From Chromatiales bacterium (GTDB taxonomy: Bacteria > Pseudomonadota > Gammaproteobacteria > Chromatiales > Chromatiaceae): a DNA stretch of 55,593 nt. The stretch is taken from positions 1 through 55,593 of the forward strand of contig JAQYVP010000259.1 of NCBI GenBank assembly GCA_030145485.1. The letters run 5' to 3'. Below the pieces are notes generated by a model. The model saw nothing but the letters and a program-made list of their open reading frames with translations, was not told the DNA's origin and did not search any database. Both the position numbers and the translations under genes were made by a program. Of this stretch, positions 1 through 6,876 are shown piece after piece; the first letter of the stretch is position 1, and the number at the start of each line of letters is the position of its first letter.

Positions 1-283
1 CAACGGGAAATCGCTGACAGATCCGGACGAAGCTCACTGGAAAGTCAAGAAAGATGGCGGAGCCTTTGACCAGTTTACAGGAGCAACCATCACCCCGCGG
101 GCGATTGTCAATAGCGTCAGGAAAGCGCTGCTCTATTTCGACCAGGAGTACCAGGAAATTTTCAAACGCTATCTCAATGAGTCCCGTGAAGAGGCTCAGA
201 AAAAAAGCCCAAAACAAGCAGATGTTAATGCAAAAACCGAGGCTCAAGTTGAAGCACACCAAGAGGCGCAGAATCCATCATGA
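1..283 (+). CDS. rnfG: RnfG, electron transport complex subunit G (C-terminal part)
   Basis: The open frame enters from the left edge and ends with TGA at 281-283, so only the last ~93 residues are present. RnfG is the membrane-anchored, periplasm-facing subunit of the Rnf ion-translocating ferredoxin:NAD oxidoreductase and carries a covalent FMN. The visible segment contains [12 protein letters not shown], which matches the family flavinylation site (S/T)GA(S/T)xT. FMN is attached there through phosphoester linkage to Thr by ApbE. The tail after this motif is unusually charged, rich in Glu, Lys, Gln and Ala, and runs ~50 residues. The stop overlaps the rnfE start (ATGA), so the two are translationally coupled. 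The operon upstream (rnfABCD) lies outside the window. Confidence 0.9.
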   Translation, partial: NGKSLTDPDEAHWKVKKDGGAFDQFTGATITPRAIVNSVRKALLYFDQEYQEIFKRYLNESREEAQKKSPKQADVNAKTEAQVEAHQEAQNPS

Positions 284-966
284 ACAGCTATAGAGAGATC
301 ATCTCCAACGGCCTGTGGGGCAACAACCAGGCGCTGGTTGCACTGCTGGGCCTGTGTCCGCTGCTGGCAGTCAGCAACACCGCCATCAATGGACTGGGAC
401 TGGGACTGGCGACAACCCTGGTGCTGCTGCTATCGAACACCTCGGTATCTCTGATCCGCCACGTGGTGCGCCCGGAAGTGAGACTGCCGGTGTTCGTGCT
501 GGTGATCGCCTCGTTCGTGACGGCGGTCGAACTCTCCATGAAGGCGTACTTCTTTGACCTCTACAAGATTCTCGGCATCTTCATCCCGCTGATCGTCACC
601 AACTGCGCCATCATCGGCCGCGCCGAGGCCTTCGCCTCAAAAAACACTCCCGCCAAGGCAGCTGTGGACGGCCTCGCGATCGGCATCGGCTTCACACTGG
701 TGCTGTTCGTACTCGGCGCAAGCCGCGAGTTGATCGGCCAGGGAACCCTGCTCTCGCAGGCGCACCTGATGTTCGGCGAAGCGGCAAGGGATTGGACCTT
801 TCACATCGAGGGCTTCAAGGGCGCCCTGCTCGCCATCCTGCCGCCCGGCGCATTCCTCGGCCTGGGCTCCATCATCGCGCTGAAGAACGTCATCGACCAC
901 TGGCAGCAGAAGCAGGCCGCAAAAGAACCAGTGGTCGAGGCCGTGCCGCAGGAGTCGCCGGGTTAG
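280..966 (+). CDS. rnfE: RnfE, electron transport complex subunit E
   Basis: This 228-residue, strongly hydrophobic protein has about six membrane segments and an N-terminus ([20 protein letters not shown]) typical of RnfE/RsxE. Its length matches the ~230-residue family. The segment [16 protein letters not shown] around residues 107-122 is the conserved family signature, with a cysteine that in the Rnf/Nqr family can bind a membrane-embedded Fe-S centre. The ATG overlaps the rnfG stop by 4 nt. In many gammaproteobacteria nth follows rnfE. Here no nth is present and the next genes are on the opposite strand, so the operon ends at this gene. Confidence 0.95.
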   Translation: MNSYREIISNGLWGNNQALVALLGLCPLLAVSNTAINGLGLGLATTLVLLLSNTSVSLIRHVVRPEVRLPVFVLVIASFVTAVELSMKAYFFDLYKILGIFIPLIVTNCAIIGRAEAFASKNTPAKAAVDGLAIGIGFTLVLFVLGASRELIGQGTLLSQAHLMFGEAARDWTFHIEGFKGALLAILPPGAFLGLGSIIALKNVIDHWQQKQAAKEPVVEAVPQESPG

Positions 967-970
967 GGGA

Positions 971-994
971 TCGCGGTCAGACGACCGCTCCTAC
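971..994. repeat. Solo copy of the GTAGGAGCGGTC palindromic module
   Basis: The segment reads as GTAGGAGCGGTCGTCTGACC plus GCGA on the minus strand. Nearly the same module lies inside the M elements at 9430-9450 and 48270-48295. Here it stands alone just after the rnfE stop, where its stem (GCGGTC/GACCGC) could form a small hairpin. Confidence 0.6.
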
Positions 995-1004
995 AATTCA
1001 GAGT

Positions 1005-1172
1005 TCAATCAACGCCTTCCGCCACCTCCACCACCGCCGCGGCGACCTCCACTCCAATGCCCTGTCGTTGGTAGGCTTTGGAAATGGCAAGTCGTCCCAG
1101 CATGGCTACCGGTATCGGGTATTTGGGCAAGCGGCGTCGGATGACTTCCGGCAAATCAGCGGCATGCAGACT
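1005..1172 (-). pseudogene. Fragment of a GNAT acetyltransferase toxin (TacT/AtaT-like)
   Basis: A minus-strand frame reads [19 protein letters not shown], followed by [21 protein letters not shown]. This matches the conserved middle of GNAT toxins: the L-P-x-Y-P segment, LGRLAxxxxYQxxG, and the acetyl-CoA pyrophosphate-binding loop R/Q-x-x-G-x-G. After GIG the similarity stops, and the frame runs through a Val/Ala/Glu-rich stretch to a stop at 1005-1007. Upstream the frame is closed by TGA inside the antitoxin gene. Only ~30 of the usual ~160 residues survive, without start codon, N-terminal sheet or catalytic C-terminus, so it cannot be active. It overlaps the 3' end of the RHH antitoxin gene in another frame, which suggests a deletion joined two toxin-antitoxin loci. 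Confidence 0.7.
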
Positions 1173-1399
1173 GCCAGACCAAGATCACGCTCCACTTCAT
1201 TTAGCGTGTAGGTTTGCTCTTCACCACGTCGCAGCCGCTCCAGCGTCTGCTCGGCGAGGTAGGTATCTTCCAGATCTTCCAGATGCGTCTCGATGGCCTC
1301 CCGAATATAGTAGGTTGCCGTGCGTCCTGTTTGCGCCGCCAGCGCCTGTAGTCGGTCAAAGGTTTCGTCCGGAATGCGCACTGCTGTTTGTTTACTCAT
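1106..1399 (-). CDS. RelB/DinJ-type ribbon-helix-helix antitoxin, C-terminus replaced
   Basis: The 97-residue product starts [20 protein letters not shown] and continues with [20 protein letters not shown], a ribbon-helix-helix DNA-binding domain (residues ~3-45) like RelB-family antitoxins. The start at 1399 is preferred over an upstream in-frame ATG at 1447 because family members begin at MSKQTAVR. The conserved tail ends near VERDLGL (about residue 75). The last ~22 residues are an out-of-frame reading of a GNAT-toxin fragment. The RelE toxin normally expected directly downstream is missing. It may still bind DNA, but as a toxin antagonist it is probably orphaned. Confidence 0.75.
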   Translation of the reverse strand: MSKQTAVRIPDETFDRLQALAAQTGRTATYYIREAIETHLEDLEDTYLAEQTLERLRRGEEQTYTLNEVERDLGLAVCMPLICRKSSDAACPNTRYR

Positions 1400-1453
1400 T
1401 GTTGCTTCCCATACGATTGGTATATGTGTATACGATAGCGTGCCCATACTGAT

Positions 1454-1481
1454 GGTGCAATGCGCTGTCGTTTATTGCACC
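1454..1481 (-). terminator. Hairpin after the universal stress gene
   Basis: GGTGCAAT and ATTGCACC form an 8-bp perfect stem with a 12-nt loop immediately after the stop of the 1482-2291 gene. A very similar sequence (GGCGTAAT ... ATTGCGCC, same loop) follows rhlB at 14315-14342, so this is a dispersed 3'-end hairpin family. There is no clear U-tract, so a role as an intrinsic terminator is tentative. Confidence 0.45.
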
Positions 1482-2291
1482 CTACAAACGGACTGTCAGC
1501 ACATCGCAGGAGGCATTGTGCAGCACCGAGTTGACGCTGGAGCCCAGCAGGCGTTCGATGCCGCGGCGTCCGTGCGAACCGATGACGATCAGGTCGACGT
1601 CGTGCTCATGCGCATAATGTGTGATGGCATGGCCGGGGTTGCCGGTGATGACTTCGGCTTTGAGATTGGCTGTCTCTACACTTGCCACCAGTTCACCCAT
1701 TCTTTGGTGTGCGACCTCCAGCAGGGTTTTCTCCAGTTCGATATCGACGGCGAGATCATAGAACTCCCCCGGCATCATCATGTCATCGACCACGTGCAGC
1801 AGGGAAAGATTGGCTTTGCTGACGAGCGCGAGTTCCTGCGACCGCTGCAACGCTCTTTCTGAATGCTCAGAGAAGTCGGTGGCCAGCAGGATATGGCGAT
1901 ACCCTGTATAGTCGTCGCGCTCGATGCGGTTCGTAACCTGAGAGAGCCACTGCAGCGCCTGTTGCGACTGACTCTCGTCAAAATAGCGCACTTCCGTATC
2001 GACAAAGGCGTTGCCGATCATCGTCATCCAATGTTCCATGGCGTTCTCGCCAAGCACGGCAATGCGTGCGAAGTCCTGCTGATGCTTGACGCCGAATTTA
2101 AAGTCATCCCAGGCAGCCTTCGCCTCCCAGCCCTCGAAATTTTCAAGAGTGATCAGCAGTGAGATGGGGGTCTCCTGCTTGAGTATCTCCTCGATGCGGG
2201 GAATCAACTCCTGGTAATCCGCATCAGTCAGTTTGCCGCTCACCTTGAAAGCATATACATGCGCTTCATTGACCGGTGTCTCTTTAAACAT
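1482..2291 (-). CDS. SpoIIAA-like/UspA fusion stress protein
   Basis: The 269-residue protein has two domains. Residues ~1-125 resemble the SpoIIAA-like/STAS-type fold (alternating strands and helices, with GWEAKAAWDDFKFGVKHQQDF). Residues ~130-269 are a universal stress protein domain starting YRHILLATDFSEHSERAL. The ATP-binding signature G-2x-G-9x-G(S) is intact as GSHGRRGIERLLGSS at ~238-252, so this is a nucleotide-binding Usp. The start at 2291 is chosen over one at 2360 because it has AGGAG 8 nt upstream and overlaps the upstream gene by 8 nt. Coupling to the coiled-coil gene upstream suggests joint expression. The partner or signal is unknown. Confidence 0.85.
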   Translation of the reverse strand: MFKETPVNEAHVYAFKVSGKLTDADYQELIPRIEEILKQETPISLLITLENFEGWEAKAAWDDFKFGVKHQQDFARIAVLGENAMEHWMTMIGNAFVDTEVRYFDESQSQQALQWLSQVTNRIERDDYTGYRHILLATDFSEHSERALQRSQELALVSKANLSLLHVVDDMMMPGEFYDLAVDIELEKTLLEVAHQRMGELVASVETANLKAEVITGNPGHAITHYAHEHDVDLIVIGSHGRRGIERLLGSSVNSVLHNASCDVLTVRL

Positions 2292-2706
2292 CCTGCTGCT
2301 CCTCTTTATCAGAGCCGCTTTGCTGTTGCTCCTGTTCACGCTCTTTGATTCTTTCTGCAAGCTCTTCGTTGAGCTGGATCAACTCCACAGAGGTTTGATC
2401 TGCAACCATTTTCAGGCGATCGAGGATGCCTGAGGAGATATACATGGCGTCCATTTTCAGGGCATTGCCCATGAACTCCCTGACCTCATGCGCCTCCTCA
2501 CCCACATCCTTGAGGTTTTTTACGAACTCGCTGCTAATGTCGTCAATCTCATCACGCGACAAATCCCCCAACTCATGCAACCGCGTCTGCGCCTGTTGCA
2601 ATGCATCACCGAGGGTGGCTGTTTCACTCTTGAGAAACTCCTCGACATGCTCCAGCATGCTCTCATAAGCATGCTGCAATTTTGACTTCATCTCGTTTGT
2701 ATCCAT
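2284..2706 (-). CDS. DUF1451-like helical protein lacking the zinc ribbon
   Basis: The 140-residue protein is almost wholly helical and acidic. Its pattern (LQHAYESMLEHVEEFL, then LHELGDLSRDEIDDISSEF and ADQTSVELIQLNEEL) follows the N-terminal part of the DUF1451/YbeL family. In that family a C-terminal CxxC...CxxC zinc ribbon follows. Here the protein ends with a Glu/Gln-rich tail and has no cysteine pair. The start at 2706 has AGGAG 6 nt upstream and is preferred over 2757. It overlaps the following stress-protein gene by 8 nt. Function is not known. The family assignment is by pattern and moderately sure. Confidence 0.6.
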   Translation of the reverse strand: MDTNEMKSKLQHAYESMLEHVEEFLKSETATLGDALQQAQTRLHELGDLSRDEIDDISSEFVKNLKDVGEEAHEVREFMGNALKMDAMYISSGILDRLKMVADQTSVELIQLNEELAERIKEREQEQQQSGSDKEEQQDV

Positions 2707-2744
2707 CTTCTGCTCCTCTTTGGCGTCTCGGTTAAATGCATCAT

Positions 2745-2955
2745 CTAGCGAGACCAAGTCTCAGACTGACAAGGCATGAAAAAAATATTTCTCTCGCAAA
2801 GCTTCCGCGTCCTGCTCACGCCCCTCACCTACGATCCCTGTAGGCGAAGACGCAAAGTTCGCCAAGAAAAACCTTTGCGATCTTGGCGCTCTTGGCGAGA
2901 GATTTCTTTAAAACTTAACTCATTTGTAAACATGTTGATCTCTCAAGGATTACTA
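2745..2955 (+). repeat. Family A repeat, copy A1 (core in inverted orientation)
   Basis: About 210 bp between CTAGCGAGACCAAGTCTCAG and TCTCAAGGATTACTA. The left flank contains CAGACTGACAAGGCATGAAA and the right flank AACTCATTTGTAAACATG. Between them lies a 111-bp core (2791-2901) bounded by CTCTCGC and GCGAGAG. Other copies are at 16614-16815, 26236-26431, 33717-33878 (reverse), 38004-38212 and 40988-41151. In this copy and A3 the core reads as the reverse complement of the core in A2, A4, A5 and A6 relative to the same flanks. Confidence 0.85.
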
Positions 2956-3000
2956 GTACAACGATGCTTAAATATCTATCAGTAGAACCAATTCCAAAAC

Positions 3001-3113
3001 ACGTCATCCCGGCGGGGCCTGTACCGGGCTTGATCCGGTAGCCGGGATCCATGGAATTAACCACTTACAGGTCGATACGCATGGATTCCGGCTAAAAGAC
3101 TGCCGGAATGACG
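3001..3113 (+). repeat. Family C repeat, copy C1
   Basis: This short palindromic element begins with a CGTCATCCCGGC-type end and closes with GCCGGAATGACG. The interior contains AACCACTTACAG and ATGGATTCCGGCTAAAAG, as in copies 4039-4125, 7640-7705 and 14425-14553. The left arm here carries a longer GC-rich variant. The rest of the gap from 2956 to 3291 shows no gene. Confidence 0.75.
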
Positions 3114-3291
3114 AGGTTTTTCGAGCGTATCTGATGATAGATATTTATGCACTCCTTTACTAGCGCTTACTCTCTTTATAATATCGTCCTGTTTGCCGGA
3201 TTGTTCAAGTGATATGAGTCATAAAAACTCTTTTTCATGTATCTTCTCAGAAACTCAGGGCGAAGCTCATCTCTTGTCATTTCGATGAGAC

Positions 3292-3315
3292 GGTATATAC
3301 TTACCAGTATATACC
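3292..3315. promoter_or_regulatory. Inverted-repeat operator upstream of vapBC
   Basis: GGTATATAC-TTACCA-GTATATACC is a perfect 9-bp inverted repeat with a 6-bp spacer, 18 bp before the vapB start codon. VapB antitoxins autoregulate by binding AT-rich palindromes in this position, so it is a likely operator overlapping the promoter. Confidence 0.65.
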
Positions 3316-3333
3316 ATATTTTTTGAGAGTCCT

Positions 3334-3567
3334 ATGGAACCCCGGATAGCTAAAATTTTCATGAACGGTCGAAGTCAGGCTGTACGTTTACCTAAAGAAT
3401 ACCGCTTTGATAGTGACGAGGTTTACATTTCAAAGCAAGGCTCAAACGTCATTATTACTGAAAAAAAACCGACCTGGGATCAGTTCTTTGATTCTGAACC
3501 AGCCTTTGATGATGACTTCTTAACTGACCGGCTCGATGCCCAACCTCAAGAGAGGGATTTTGATTGA
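3334..3567 (+). CDS. vapB: VapB antitoxin (AbrB/SpoVT-like)
   Basis: The 77-residue protein has an N-terminal swapped-hairpin AbrB-type domain: AKIFMNGRSQAVRLPKEYRF, then a strand pattern and VIITEKK (residues ~5-45). This is the VapB/MazE-type DNA-binding fold typical of antitoxins. The C-terminal ~30 residues are acidic and likely disordered and wrap the toxin. It overlaps vapC by one nucleotide (TGATG) and lies behind a palindromic operator. The pair is probably plasmid-like or horizontally mobile in origin, although base composition does not prove that. Confidence 0.9.
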   Translation: MEPRIAKIFMNGRSQAVRLPKEYRFDSDEVYISKQGSNVIITEKKPTWDQFFDSEPAFDDDFLTDRLDAQPQERDFD

Positions 3568-3968
3568 TGTACATGCTCGACACAAACATCTGCATCTATG
3601 TTTTAAAACATCATTCCGACAAATTACGTCATAAATTCAAGGCCATTAAAAACATCTGCATCTCTTCGGTCACATACGGCGAACTCTGCTTTGGCATTGA
3701 AAATGGGGTTGGCTCTATGAGAGAAACTCGTTGGGGACAGCTCGACATTTTCACCCAAAGATTACTCATTGGTCCCTGGGACGAAGATGCCGCCAGACAT
3801 TATGGCTTCATTCGAGCCCTGTTAAAAAAACAGGGGGCAATGATTGGTAATAATGATCTCTTGATTTCGGCCCATGCACGCAGCATGAATGCTGTGCTGG
3901 TTACAAATAATATTCGAGAATTTTCCAGGGTTCCTGATCTCTCTATAGAAAACTGGGTGGCCGAATGA
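3567..3968 (+). CDS. vapC: VapC toxin, PIN-domain ribonuclease
   Basis: The 133-residue PIN domain starts MYMLDTNICIYVLKH, with the first catalytic Asp in LDTN. A conserved Glu follows in SSVTYGELCFGIE, and the later acidic cluster in GAMIGNNDLLISAHARS (where a GxxIGxxDxLIAAHA motif is typical) has Asp in NNDLL. Residues forming the Mg-binding quartet are thus present, so the toxin looks intact. VapC enzymes cleave initiator tRNA or rRNA. ATG at 3567 overlaps the vapB stop. A TTG at 3564 is also in frame but less likely. Confidence 0.92.
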   Translation: MYMLDTNICIYVLKHHSDKLRHKFKAIKNICISSVTYGELCFGIENGVGSMRETRWGQLDIFTQRLLIGPWDEDAARHYGFIRALLKKQGAMIGNNDLLISAHARSMNAVLVTNNIREFSRVPDLSIENWVAE

Positions 3969-4038
3969 AAACACACAAAAATAACCACGGAACACACGGA
4001 TAATACCCCCCCCCTGGGCCACTGCAAAACTGCAAAAT

Positions 4039-4125
4039 ACGTCATTCCGGCGTAGGCCGGAATCCAATATCAATACTTGCAGATCAAGACAGATAGATTC
4101 CGGCTAAAAGCATACCGGAATGACG
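4039..4125 (+). repeat. Family C repeat, copy C2
   Basis: CGTCATTCCGGCGTAGGCCG at the left and ATTCCGGCTAAAAGCATACC with GGAATGACGG at the right match the C family. It is preceded at 3976-4000 by a half copy of the B repeat (ACCACGGAACACACGG). It lies in the vapC-pilU gap. Confidence 0.75.
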
Positions 4126-4183
4126 GGATTTCAGAAGCGCCACCCCGTCATTGCGTAGGAATTCTCAAGGCGCCAGTTAAAGT

Positions 4184-4245
4184 GACGACATTTTAAAAGA
4201 CCAATACCACGAAGCACACGAAGGGCACGAAGAATTAACTGGATA
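4184..4245 (+). repeat. Truncated family R repeat
   Basis: GACGACATTTTAAAAGAC, then TACCACGAAGCACACGAAGG and GAAGAATTAACTGGATACAA match the left half of the R elements (compare 24578-24650). The right half with the TTCGTGGTGAGTATCTC arm and both ends are missing, so this is a decayed copy. Confidence 0.6.
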
Positions 4246-4354
4246 CAAAATAGAGGAACTTGCGCTGTACCACTCCTGAAGAAACCTAATACAACATACA
4301 GTAGATGTAGAAATTGAAACCACAATATATAGATATCATTGTCTCAAAATCCTG

Positions 4355-4514
4355 GTGATTAGCTCTATGCTTCAGCTGGGACTGTTCTGAGTGGGTTGAC
4401 GCAGTAAAAAGTGATGGCAATACTGCTGAATATGAGTGTGCCTCCCCACAATGAGTTGATATGGCTACTACTGGGGTAGATGCGACCCTACAGCTGAAGG
4501 ATAGGGCTAATCAC
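4355..4514. mobile_element. Candidate MITE with 24-bp terminal inverted repeats
   Basis: The left end GTGATTAGCTCTATGCTTCA and the reverse complement of the right end GTGATTAGCCCTATCCTTCA, each followed by GCTG, agree at 22 of 24 positions. The 160-bp unit contains no gene. It occurs only once in this window, and no obvious target duplication is seen, so assignment as a mobile element rests on the terminal repeats alone. Confidence 0.5.
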
Positions 4515-4550
4515 TAAATCTTTACAGCGCAAGTTCCTCGTTTTAAGGGG

Positions 4551-4600
4551 AAGGTTCTAGGTTTTAGGTGGGATGACTTAAAACCTAAAACTTAAAACCT
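4551..4600. repeat. Family F TTTTAGG-type low-complexity repeat
   Basis: A run of TTCTAGGTTTTAGG and its opposite-strand form AAAACCTAAAACTTAAAACC sits just after the pilU stop. Similar tracts are at 17866-17886 and 53685-53717. The two arms are partly complementary and could fold into a hairpin. Confidence 0.55.
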
Positions 4601-4606
4601 ATCTCC

Positions 4607-5746
4607 TCACCCCTTAAATGCACCCATGATGTCGTCATCGTCCTCTTCGTTCAACTCAAAACCACCGTCGCCGAATTCGCCGCCCTTGCCGGAGAGCTTG
4701 ATCAACAGGCGCACATCGTTGGACGAGTCGGCAAAACGCAGTGCATTTTCATAGGTGATTTTATCATCCAGATACAACTGCACCAGATCCTGGTCAAAGG
4801 TCACCATTCCCTGCTCCTGAGAGCGCTTCATCAGATCCTTGATCTCATGAATATCACCACGTCTGATCAGATCTGCGGCATAGGGGGTGTTCAACAAAAT
4901 CTCGATCGCCGGCACCAGTCCCTTGTGATCAGTGCGTGGTATCAATTGCTGTGCAATGATCGCCTTCAGGTTCAGCGAAAGATCCAGCAGCAACTGGTTG
5001 CGACGGTCTTCCGGGAAGAAATTGATGATCCGGTCAAGCGCCTGGTTAGCATTGTTGGAGTGCAGCGTCGCGATGCAGAGATGTCCGGTCTCTGCAAAAA
5101 TGATTGCCTGGTCCATCGCTTCGCGAGTGCGCACCTCGCCGATCAGGATGACGTCGGGGGCCTGGCGCAGGCAGTTTCTCAACGCAACCGGGTACGACTC
5201 TGTATCTATCCCCACTTCACGCTGATTGACGATGCACTGGTCATGTTCATGAATGTATTCGATCGGATCCTCGATGCACAGGATATGACCGGCGCTGTTG
5301 TGATTACGGTAGCCGATCATGGCAGCCAGCGTGGTTGACTTACCTGTGCCGGTGGCGCCGACCACCAGCACCAGTCCGCGCTTGATCATGGCAATATCAT
5401 TAAGCTGCTCGGGAAGACCAAGCTCCTCGACCGTCGGGATATCCGAGACGATATAGCGCATCACCATGCCCGGCGTATCTTTCTGGAAAAATGCACTGAC
5501 ACGAAAACGTCCGACGCCCTCTTCGGCATAGGCAAAGTTTGCTTCGTGCGTCTGGTGAAACTCCTCGATACGGTTGGCAGGCATCAGGCTCTCGATCAGG
5601 GCTTCGGTCTGAACCAGTGTCAGCGGCTTGTCGCCGACCGGATGCAGGGTGCCATGGAGTTTGAGGCTGGGTGGACGGCCCACACTGAAGAACAGATCAG
5701 ATGCACCGCGCTTAACCATCAATTCAAGATAGGGCTTGATATCCAT
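4607..5746 (-). CDS. pilU: PilU, type IV pilus retraction ATPase accessory
   Basis: This 379-residue PilT-family hexameric ATPase powers twitching-pilus disassembly together with PilT. An N-terminal PAS-like domain (MVKRGASDLFFSVGRPP) precedes the RecA-like core. Walker A is GATGTGKSTTL at ~130-140, and the Asp/His-box segments include CIEDPIEY and ETGHLCIATLHSN. The C-terminus is longer than in PilT and ends in an acidic EEDDDD stretch, a known PilU trait. It overlaps pilT by one nucleotide (TGATG), so the two are translated from one mRNA. Confidence 0.93.
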   Translation of the reverse strand: MDIKPYLELMVKRGASDLFFSVGRPPSLKLHGTLHPVGDKPLTLVQTEALIESLMPANRIEEFHQTHEANFAYAEEGVGRFRVSAFFQKDTPGMVMRYIVSDIPTVEELGLPEQLNDIAMIKRGLVLVVGATGTGKSTTLAAMIGYRNHNSAGHILCIEDPIEYIHEHDQCIVNQREVGIDTESYPVALRNCLRQAPDVILIGEVRTREAMDQAIIFAETGHLCIATLHSNNANQALDRIINFFPEDRRNQLLLDLSLNLKAIIAQQLIPRTDHKGLVPAIEILLNTPYAADLIRRGDIHEIKDLMKRSQEQGMVTFDQDLVQLYLDDKITYENALRFADSSNDVRLLIKLSGKGGEFGDGGFELNEEDDDDIMGAFKG

Positions 5747-6780
5747 CAGAATGAATCCTTGCTCTCGGCCCGTTCACGCGCCGAACCCGCTGTGATCACA
5801 CCGGAATCGACAAGTTTTCTGAGACATTGGTCCATAGTCTGCATGCCTTCCGCCTGCCCGGTCTGTATCACCGAATACATCTGCGCGAGTTTATTCTCAC
5901 GAATCAGGTTGCGAATCGCCGGATTCGCAACCATAATCTCCCAGGCTGCAACACGGCCGCCGCCAATCTTTTTAAGAAGTGTCTGGGAGATGACCGAGCG
6001 CAGTGAATTCGATAACATCGAGCGCACCATCTCTTTCTCGTCACCGGGGAAAACATCGATAATACGGTCAATGGTCTTGACTGCGGAGCTGGTATGCAGG
6101 GTGGCGAATACCAGATGCCCGGTCTCGGCAGCTGTCAATGCCAGGCGGATGGTCTCGAGATCACGCATCTCGCCCACCAGGATGACATCTGGGTCTTCAC
6201 GCAGCGCGGCGCGCAGTGCATCGGTAAAACTCAGGGTATGCTCATGCAGTTCACGTTGATTGATCAGGCATTTCTTGCTTTCATGCACAAATTCAATCGG
6301 GTCTTCGATGGTGAGGATATGCAGTGGCAGGGTTTTGTTGATTTCATCGGTAAACGCGCCGAGCGTGGTGGTTTTTCCCGAGCCGGTGACACCTGTCACC
6401 AGCACCAGGCCGTTCTTGACGTTGATGATCTCCTTGAAAGTGGCTGGCGCATCGATCTCTTCGAGCGTTACGACATCGGAAGGAATGACACGAAACACCG
6501 CCCCGACGCCGCGATTGTGATGGAAAGCGTTGACACGAAAACGCGCCACATCAGGTAGATGAAAGGAGAAATCAGCCTGCAGCTCTTTTTCGAACGCACG
6601 ACGCTGGCGATCATTCATGATGTCAAACACCATGTCATGCGTCTGCTCCTTCTCGAGGTCGGGCAGTTTGAGCCGTTTGATATCACCATCGATACGTATC
6701 ATGGGAGGAAGTCCGGCTGATATATGCAGGTCAGAAGCACCCTGATTCACGGTGAATGTGAGTAATTCAGCGATATCCAT
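5746..6780 (-). CDS. pilT: PilT, type IV pilus twitching motility ATPase
   Basis: The 344-residue protein is the canonical retraction ATPase length. Walker A GVTGSGKTTTL lies at ~130-140, followed by the Asp box (LTIEDPIEFVH), Walker B (DVILVGEMRD) and His box (ETGHLVFATLHTSS). The AIRNLIRENK motif near residue 280, required for retraction, is intact. It is the first gene of the pilT-pilU unit and is divergent from yggS. The ~95-bp space between the two starts must carry both promoters. The start ATG at 6780 matches the family N-terminus MDIAELLxFxVxxGASDLH. Confidence 0.96.
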   Translation of the reverse strand: MDIAELLTFTVNQGASDLHISAGLPPMIRIDGDIKRLKLPDLEKEQTHDMVFDIMNDRQRRAFEKELQADFSFHLPDVARFRVNAFHHNRGVGAVFRVIPSDVVTLEEIDAPATFKEIINVKNGLVLVTGVTGSGKTTTLGAFTDEINKTLPLHILTIEDPIEFVHESKKCLINQRELHEHTLSFTDALRAALREDPDVILVGEMRDLETIRLALTAAETGHLVFATLHTSSAVKTIDRIIDVFPGDEKEMVRSMLSNSLRSVISQTLLKKIGGGRVAAWEIMVANPAIRNLIRENKLAQMYSVIQTGQAEGMQTMDQCLRKLVDSGVITAGSARERAESKDSF

Positions 6781-6876
6781 AATTTTCTATGACTCAGCGA
6801 TTGCAGTTCACCCCATGAAAGAGTGAAAAACTGGTTTAAAGAATATAGAATGAAAGTTACTACATACGCTCGCACA

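Noticed and set aside
1320-1862. Plus-strand open frame of 180 codons
   Set aside because: It is antisense to the RHH antitoxin and Usp genes, which have clear family motifs.
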